From Anaerolinea sp. (lineage in GTDB: Bacteria > Chloroflexota > Anaerolineae > JAAEKA01), in the NCBI GenBank assembly GCA_014879765.1, contig JACSRL010000190.1, positions 1 through 10,668 on the forward strand: a DNA stretch of 10,668 nucleotides, written 5' to 3'. Numbering within the stretch: position 1 is the stretch's first letter; each line of letters begins with the position of its first letter. Below, in pieces: positions 6,547 to 10,668 of the stretch. The position numbers and the translations under genes are program-made. Below the pieces are notes generated by a model, which saw nothing but the letters and a program-made list of their open reading frames with translations, was not told the origin of the DNA and did not search any database.

Positions 6547-6588
6547 CAATGGTCAATTGGCAATTGTCAATCGACAATGGCCAATTGC
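6547..6588. repeat. Six-unit 7-bp tandem array (CAATNNN)
   Basis: CAAT recurs exactly every 7 bp, at 6547, 6554, 6561, 6568, 6575 and 6582, giving six degenerate heptamers such as CAATTGG, CAATTGT and CAATTGC. It occupies 42 of the 58 nt between the two permease genes and shares its last base with the stop codon of the upstream permease. CAATTG palindromes make local base pairing possible. Confidence 0.85.
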
Positions 6589-7859
6589 TACGACCCCCAG
6601 CCCTTGGTGAAGACCGGGCCTTCTTCGGCCGAGGTCTTGGGCAGGCGGTAGAGGGCGCGGATGATCTCCGGCGCGGCGATGAAGACGATCACCAGGGCGA
6701 TGACAATAGTGATGATGTCCACCGGGATCTGCGCCACCGATTGCATACGGGTAGCGCCGTTCTTCAGGGTGCCAAAGAGCAGGGCGGCCAGCAGGACGCC
6801 CACCGGGTGGTTGCGGCCCAGCAGCGCCAGCGCGATGGCGTCGAAGCCCATGCCCGACGAGAAGCCCACGCCCACCCAGCGGTCCACACCCAAGGTCTGC
6901 ACCATGCCGGCCGTGCCGGCCAGGCTGCCGCTGATGGCCATGATGATGATCCACAGGCGCTTGACGTTGACGCCACTGTACTTGGCCGCCTTAGGGTTGG
7001 CGCCGACCATGCGGATCTGGAAGCCCAAGGTGGATTTATAAAGAAGCCACCAGACCAGCCAGACGGCAAAGAGCGCCAGGAAGAAGCCGGCATGGAAGCG
7101 GTTGCCGGGGGTGTCGAAGAGGCGCGGGATCCAGGCGGTCGGCAGCACCGGCGGGGTCACCGGCACGTCGGGACGCGCCATGGGCCCGCCCACCTTGAGC
7201 AGCCAGGAGCTCAGGATGATGGCGATCCAGTTCATCATGATGCTGTTGATGACCTCGTGCGCGCCGGTGTAGGATTTGAGCGCGCCGACGATGCCGGCCC
7301 AGAGCGCGCCGCCGGCCATGCCGGCCAGCATGGCCAGCGGCAGGTGGACGAACCAGGGGAGGCCGGTCAGCTTGAAGCCGATATAGACCGAGCAGAGCGC
7401 GCCCACCAGCATCTGCCCTTCGCCGCCGATGTTGAACAGGCCGCCCTGAAAGGCAAAGGCCACGGCCAGGCCGGCGAAGATGTAGGGCACCGACTGGGTC
7501 AGGCTCTCGGAGATGGGCACCAGGGCGATGGTGAGTTGGCGGGTACCCTCGCCGCGCAGGGCAGCGCCGATGCCACGGATGATACCGCCGATGTTGAGCG
7601 AGCCTTCGAACATGGCGCCGTAGGCCTTGCCGACGGTCTGCACGGTCAATCGCAGCGTGCCCATGGGGTCGTCAAAGAAGTTCAACCAGGCGTTGACCAC
7701 CGCTTTGTCGGTCACCAGGATCAGGATCGCGCCGATGACCAGGGCAGTGAAGACCGCCAGGATGGGGTAGAGGAGGGCCGTGCGCAGCCGCGCCGTTTTG
7801 ACCGGGGGCGGCGCGCCCGCGGCTTCGGGCAGCGGGGCAGAGGAAGTCGCTTCAGACAT
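6588..7859 (-). CDS. BMP/Nup-type ABC transporter permease (NupP/YufP-like)
   Basis: This 423-residue inner-membrane protein is the first of two permeases of the importer. A cytoplasmic Pro/Ala-rich start (1-22) leads into a membrane helix at about 27-49. A long outside loop (about 52-110) follows, then a bundle of helices. Conserved marks of the NupP/YufP group are FQGGLFNIGGEGQMLVGAL (137-155 region) and SYTGAHEVINSIMMNWIA (196-213). Length is in the upper normal range for the group. ATG 7859 has AAGGAG 9 nt upstream. It lies 56 nt after the ATPase gene and 58 nt before the second permease, consistent with one transcript. The family includes nucleoside importers, so a purine or pyrimidine nucleoside is the likeliest cargo, but substrate cannot be read from the permease. 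Confidence 0.92.
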   Translation of the reverse strand: MSEATSSAPLPEAAGAPPPVKTARLRTALLYPILAVFTALVIGAILILVTDKAVVNAWLNFFDDPMGTLRLTVQTVGKAYGAMFEGSLNIGGIIRGIGAALRGEGTRQLTIALVPISESLTQSVPYIFAGLAVAFAFQGGLFNIGGEGQMLVGALCSVYIGFKLTGLPWFVHLPLAMLAGMAGGALWAGIVGALKSYTGAHEVINSIMMNWIAIILSSWLLKVGGPMARPDVPVTPPVLPTAWIPRLFDTPGNRFHAGFFLALFAVWLVWWLLYKSTLGFQIRMVGANPKAAKYSGVNVKRLWIIIMAISGSLAGTAGMVQTLGVDRWVGVGFSSGMGFDAIALALLGRNHPVGVLLAALLFGTLKNGATRMQSVAQIPVDIITIVIALVIVFIAAPEIIRALYRLPKTSAEEGPVFTKGWGS

Positions 7860-7915
7860 GTGAGGGGGCTCCTTGGTCTGGCGCAGGGGGCATGATGAAC
7901 AGCCTCATGGCATGG

Positions 7916-9481
7916 TTAGGTGACGATGTCCCGTTCTTTGGAGGTCCGCTTGGGCGCATTGGCCAGCGCCTCTTCCAGGCTGTTGCCGGCCATCATCAGG
8001 CCCACCTGCTCTTTCGAGACCTCGTCGGCATCGACCACTGCGGTGAACTTGCCCTTGAAGATGACTGCGATACGATCGGCCAGCCCCATGATCTCGTCCA
8101 GCTCGGCCGACACCAGCAGGACGGCCGCGCCTTCATCGCGCTTGTGTACCAACTGCTGGTGGATGAACTCGATGGAACCCACGTCCAGGCCGCGCGTCGG
8201 CTGGTTGGCAATCAGCAGCTTGATGGGCCGGTTCAGCTCGCGCGCCACGATCACCTTCTGCTGGTTGCCGCCGGAGAGATTCGAGACGGGCACCGCGGCG
8301 CTGGGGGTGCGGATGTCGAACTCCTCGATCAGCCCGTCGGCCTGTCCCACGATGGCCTTTTCGTTGACCACCATGCCCTTGGCGAAGGGGGGGCGATAGT
8401 AGGTGTTGATGATCAGATTGTCGTAGATCGGGAAAGAGAGCACCAACCCATCTTCCTGGCGGTCTTCGGGGATGTGCGACACGCCACATTCGGTGATTTT
8501 ACGCGGCGAGGCGTTGGTCACATCCTGGCCGGCGATGAAGACCTTGCCATCCTGCACCGTGCGCAGGCCGGTCAGCGCCTCCACCAACTCGGTCTGGCCG
8601 TTGCCCTGCACACCGGCCACCCCCAGAATCTCGCCGGCGCGCACCTCCAGGCTGGCGTCGTCCACGGCCACGTGCAGGCGATTGTCCAGCACCTTCAGGT
8701 TCTCAAAGCTCAGAACCGTTTCGCCCGCTGTGGCCGTTTCCTTGTCCACGGTCAGGGCCACCTGGCGGCCGACCATCAGCTCGGCCAGCATGGCCTGGCT
8801 GGCGCCGGCCGTCTGCATCTCGCCCACCACGCGGCCACGGCGGATCACCGTCACCCGGTCGGCCAGATCCAACACCTCGCGCAGCTTGTGGCTGATAAAA
8901 ATGATGCTGACCCCCTGGTCACGCAGCGAGCGCAGGATGCCGAAGAGATCGTCGGCCTCCTGAGGGGTCAGCACGGCGGTCGGCTCGTCCAAAATGAGGA
9001 TGTTGGCGCTGCGGTAGAGCACCTTGATGATCTCGACGCGTTGGCGCACGCCCACCGACAGGTTCTCGACCTTGATGTCAGGGTCCACCTCCAGGCCGTG
9101 GCGCTGGGACAGATCGCGGATCTTGGCGGCCACCTTTTTGCGGTCCAGCACCAAGCCCCTGGTGCTCTCCTCGCCCAGCATGACATTTTCAGCGACAGTC
9201 AGCACCGGCACCAACATGAAGTGCTGGTGTACCATGCCGATGCCCTGGCGAATGGCGTCGGTGGGGCCGCTGATCTTGGTGGCCTGGCCGTGGATCAAAA
9301 TCTCACCCTCGTCGGGGCTGTAGAGCCCATAGAGGATATTCATCAGCGTGCTCTTGCCAGCGCCGTTCTCACCCAGCAGGGCGTGGATCTCGCCCTCCTC
9401 CAGGGTAAGGTTGATGTGGTCGTTGGCCAACACACCGGGAAACTGCTTGGTGATGTTGCGCAGCTCAAGAACTGGGGCCAT
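7916..9481 (-). CDS. BMP/Nup-type ABC transporter ATP-binding protein, two ATPase domains
   Basis: This 521-residue cytoplasmic ATPase powers the importer and has two nucleotide-binding domains in one chain, like NupO/YufO, RbsA and MglA. Domain 1 is complete: Walker A GENGAGKST (38-46), Q-loop Gln86, signature LSVGVRQ (141-147), Walker B ILILDEPTA (161-169) and His198 in the switch loop. Domain 2 keeps a normal signature LSGGNQQ (402-408) but has a degenerate Walker A (GVQGNGQTE, 290-298), Walker B LLIANQPTRG (422-431) without the catalytic Glu, and Ser458 at the switch position. This asymmetry is normal for the family. ATG 9481 is preferred over in-frame TTG 9487, because GGGAG lies 6 nt before the ATG and touches the TTG. 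It follows a 445-nt gap after the binding-protein gene. Confidence 0.93.
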   Translation of the reverse strand: MAPVLELRNITKQFPGVLANDHINLTLEEGEIHALLGENGAGKSTLMNILYGLYSPDEGEILIHGQATKISGPTDAIRQGIGMVHQHFMLVPVLTVAENVMLGEESTRGLVLDRKKVAAKIRDLSQRHGLEVDPDIKVENLSVGVRQRVEIIKVLYRSANILILDEPTAVLTPQEADDLFGILRSLRDQGVSIIFISHKLREVLDLADRVTVIRRGRVVGEMQTAGASQAMLAELMVGRQVALTVDKETATAGETVLSFENLKVLDNRLHVAVDDASLEVRAGEILGVAGVQGNGQTELVEALTGLRTVQDGKVFIAGQDVTNASPRKITECGVSHIPEDRQEDGLVLSFPIYDNLIINTYYRPPFAKGMVVNEKAIVGQADGLIEEFDIRTPSAAVPVSNLSGGNQQKVIVARELNRPIKLLIANQPTRGLDVGSIEFIHQQLVHKRDEGAAVLLVSAELDEIMGLADRIAVIFKGKFTAVVDADEVSKEQVGLMMAGNSLEEALANAPKRTSKERDIVT

Positions 9482-9487
9482 GAGCAA

Positions 9488-9509
9488 CTCCCGCGGGTAG
9501 CTGTGGGAG
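9488..9509 (-). promoter_or_regulatory. Ribosome binding site of the ATPase gene inside a possible hairpin
   Basis: GGGAG (9488-9492 on the minus strand) is the Shine-Dalgarno sequence 6 nt from ATG 9481. CTCCC just upstream (9505-9509) could pair with it in a 5-bp stem with a 12-nt loop, and CCCGCGGG (9490-9497) is itself a palindrome. Partial masking of the ribosome site is possible but the stem is short. Confidence 0.35.
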
Positions 9510-9618
9510 ATCGGCCGACATCCAGGGGGATATCATCGTTAGGGGGCCGTATCTCTGAGGATGGGGCAAACCGTGAAACTTCAGCCGTGACATGCGCTTG
9601 ACGCACACTCGTGGATGA

Positions 9619-9681
9619 AAACAGCGGGCTCGGTCGGCCCCGTCCGGGGTGCTGCGCAAAGACCGGCCCGAGCGGCTGTTT
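9619..9681 (-). terminator. Terminator-like stem-loop upstream of the ATPase gene
   Basis: The outer stem pairs AAACAGC with GCTGTTT (7 bp). After a small internal loop GCTCGG pairs with CCGAGC (6 bp), and an inner CCCC/GGGG hairpin (9638-9649) sits in the loop. On the minus strand the structure ends in TTTT (9621-9618), partly within the stem. It could be a terminator or attenuator limiting read-through into the ATPase and permease genes. The large loop makes it imperfect. Confidence 0.4.
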
Positions 9682-9770
9682 ACGAGTCAGCTCAGGTCTC
9701 ACGGGCTGCTGGTGGAGAGGGGAAGGATGCGCCTGGTTTGTTCCGCCGCCCAGGCTGTGCCGCTTGAAGG

Positions 9771-9813
9771 GGGCGAAGCATCCCACACCGGGGGCGGTGG
9801 GGATGCTTCGCCC
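9771..9813. repeat. Long perfect hairpin (REP-like palindrome)
   Basis: GGGCGAAGCATCCC (9771-9784) pairs perfectly with GGGATGCTTCGCCC (9800-9813). After a bulged A9785, CACC pairs with GGTG (9786-9789 / 9796-9799) around a 6-nt loop. The 18 paired positions make it the strongest palindrome in the window. There is no T-run, so it resembles a dispersed REP-like palindrome more than a terminator. Confidence 0.75.
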
Positions 9814-9826
9814 ATCCAGACATTCT

Positions 9827-9839
9827 TACCTGACAGGTA
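9827..9839. promoter_or_regulatory. 13-bp dyad, candidate operator
   Basis: TACCTGACAGGTA is a perfect dyad with 6-bp arms around one central base, lying between two stem-loops upstream of the ATPase gene. It has the size and symmetry of a repressor operator, but no regulator gene lies in the window and no promoter is evident beside it. Confidence 0.3.
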
Positions 9840-9852
9840 CTATTCAGCCGTA

Positions 9853-9893
9853 GGTGCCGGGCACTTGAATCTACAAGCCACGTGCCCGGCGCC
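9853..9893. repeat. Inverted repeat, GTGCCCGGC type
   Basis: GGTGCCGGGCAC (9853-9864) pairs with GTGCCCGGCGCC (9882-9893) over 12 bp, with one T-G wobble. In the loop CTTG and CAAG can form a smaller competing stem. No T-run follows on either strand. Probably an intergenic palindromic repeat, or an mRNA stability hairpin. Confidence 0.65.
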
Positions 9894-9905
9894 TGAACAG
9901 TCCAT

Positions 9906-9925
9906 CGTCTGTTCTTGAACAGACG
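9906..9925 (-). terminator. Stem-loop directly after the binding-protein stop codon
   Basis: CGTCTGTTC (9906-9914) and GAACAGACG (9917-9925) are perfect inverted repeats separated by 2 nt; a realistic fold has 8 bp and a 4-nt loop. It starts 1 nt after the TAG stop on the minus strand. A second GAACAG at 9895-9900 can compete for the same CTGTTC. It lacks a T-run and is more likely to protect the 3' end of the upstream message than to be a strong terminator. Confidence 0.4.
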
Positions 9926-9926
9926 C

Positions 9927-10668
9927 CTACTTGGTGGCCTTGGGATCGATCTTGCCGGCGATAATGTCCTTGATCACCTGCTCGATCTGGGCGGTCAGCT
10001 CAGCCGGCACCTTGTCCTCGAAGTCGTGGTAAGGGGCCAGGCCGACGCCGCCGTTCTCCAGCGTGCCCAGGTAGTCGTCGCCCAGGGTCAGGCTGCCGTC
10101 CACCAACGCGGCGATGGTGTCAAAGACCGCGGCATCCATCTTCTTCAGCACCGAGCTGAGGAAGACATCGCCGAACTCCGGCGCCGAGAGGAACTGGTCG
10201 CTGTCCACGCCGATCATCATCAGGCCGCGCTCCTGCGCCGCAGCCGCGCTGCCCAGGCCGACGGGGCCGGCCACGGGGAAGATCACGTCGCAGCCCTCGT
10301 CGAAGAAGACCTCGGCCAGGCGGCGGCCATCGTCGGTGGACTCGAAGTTGCCGGCGAAGACGCCGTCGTTGGCCGCGTTGTCCCAGCCCAACACCTCGAT
10401 CTCAGTGCCATTCTGCGCGCTGTAGTAGTTGGCGCCGTTCTGGAAGCCGATCATGAACTCCACCACCGGCGGGATGTTGATGCCGCCGTAGGTGCAGACG
10501 GTGCCCGTCTCGCTCATGCCCGCGGCCAGATAGCCGGCCAGGAAGGAGGGCTGGGCCACGTCGAAGAGCAGCCCCTTGACGTTGGGCGCGCTGCTGGCCG
10601 AGTCGATGATCGCGAACTTGCTGTCGGGATTGGCCTCGGCCGCAGCCTTGGTGGCGTCAGCCAGCAGG
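9927..10668 (-). CDS. BMP-family ABC transporter substrate-binding protein (5' end outside window)
   Basis: The last 246 residues of a BMP/PnrA-type binding protein are visible; the signal peptide and first strand lie beyond the right edge. The visible part begins LLADATKAAAEANPDSKFAI and continues in frame through 10559, where a GTG could be misread as a start but lies inside the domain. Family marks are FDVAQPSFLAGYLAA, followed by a GINIPPVVEFMIGF-type segment, DVIFPVAGPVGLGSAAAAQ, IGVDSDQF and the C-terminal ENGGVGLAPYHDF. The mature protein should bind the ligand outside the membrane and deliver it to the permease pair encoded downstream. Characterised relatives bind purine or pyrimidine nucleosides. 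It ends in KIDPKATK and TAG at 9927, followed at once by a stem-loop. Its last ~50 residues parallel the C-terminus of the hybrid lipoprotein at 2265-3875. Confidence 0.92.
   Translation of the reverse strand, partial: LLADATKAAAEANPDSKFAIIDSASSAPNVKGLLFDVAQPSFLAGYLAAGMSETGTVCTYGGINIPPVVEFMIGFQNGANYYSAQNGTEIEVLGWDNAANDGVFAGNFESTDDGRRLAEVFFDEGCDVIFPVAGPVGLGSAAAAQERGLMMIGVDSDQFLSAPEFGDVFLSSVLKKMDAAVFDTIAALVDGSLTLGDDYLGTLENGGVGLAPYHDFEDKVPAELTAQIEQVIKDIIAGKIDPKATK

Larger units (their letters stand above)
9482..9926. other. 445-nt gene-free region with several stem-loops
   Basis: No convincing reading frame is seen here between the binding-protein and ATPase genes. It holds four stem-loops (9619-9681, 9771-9813, 9853-9893, 9906-9925), a 13-bp dyad at 9827-9839 and the ATPase ribosome site. 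No confident -10/-35 promoter was found by eye. A gap with hairpins after the binding-protein gene is common in ABC operons, where it lets the binding protein be made in excess of the membrane complex. Confidence 0.7.

Noticed and set aside
30..9601. A chain of long plus-strand open frames (for example 30-2180, 2193-3863, 3583-5052, 4982-6499, 6456-7895, 7892-9601)
   Set aside because: They lie opposite well-supported minus-strand genes, and their translations are rich in Arg, Gly, His, Asp and Gln with no recognisable domain. Long antisense frames are expected in GC-rich DNA.
9895..9925. LexA/SOS box from GAAC and GTTC motifs
   Set aside because: Spacing and orientation do not match the known CGAAC-N4-GTTCG form; the motifs are better explained as hairpin arms after the stop codon.
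10557..10559. GTG start for the binding protein at 10559
   Set aside because: The frame stays open to the window edge and the sequence before it is typical BMP domain, so the gene is cut by the edge, not short.

Overview
The window is GC-rich bacterial DNA with every convincing gene on the minus strand, so transcription runs from high to low coordinates. It looks like a Chloroflexota genome (Anaerolineae or Caldilineae type). The clues are high GC, a lipoprotein with a long Thr/Pro/Ala-rich linker behind its lipobox, BMP-type importer genes beside UroD-like genes, and gaps filled with short-period repeats. This assignment is an inference; no rRNA or marker gene is present.

In order of transcription: a BMP-family substrate-binding protein, cut by the right edge (9927-10668); a 445-nt gap rich in hairpins; a double-domain ABC ATPase (7916-9481); two membrane permeases (6588-7859 and 5234-6529); a 160-nt gap with CTTCGTGG-type repeats; a uroporphyrinogen-decarboxylase-like protein (3916-5073); a second, unusual binding lipoprotein joining a shortened PhnD-like segment to a complete BMP domain (2265-3875); a 117-nt gap with a hairpin and octamer repeats; a 94-residue GYD-domain protein (1863-2147); and a 606-residue TGS plus uridine-kinase-type protein (33-1853) ending inside another octamer array.

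The first four genes form a classic BMP/Nup-type importer. Characterised relatives (PnrA/BmpA with NupOPQ-like partners) carry nucleosides. A uridine-kinase-type enzyme downstream fits a salvage route in which an imported nucleoside is trapped by phosphorylation. The roles of the UroD-like and GYD proteins here are unknown. The second binding protein may give the importer another specificity or act as a sensor.

The most unusual items are the PhnD-BMP hybrid lipoprotein, the GYD-kinase pair bracketed by inverted copies of one octamer repeat, the exact 7-bp-period CAAT array between the permease genes, and the stack of stem-loops between the binding-protein and ATPase genes. I found no tRNA, rRNA, CRISPR array, transposase or phage gene.
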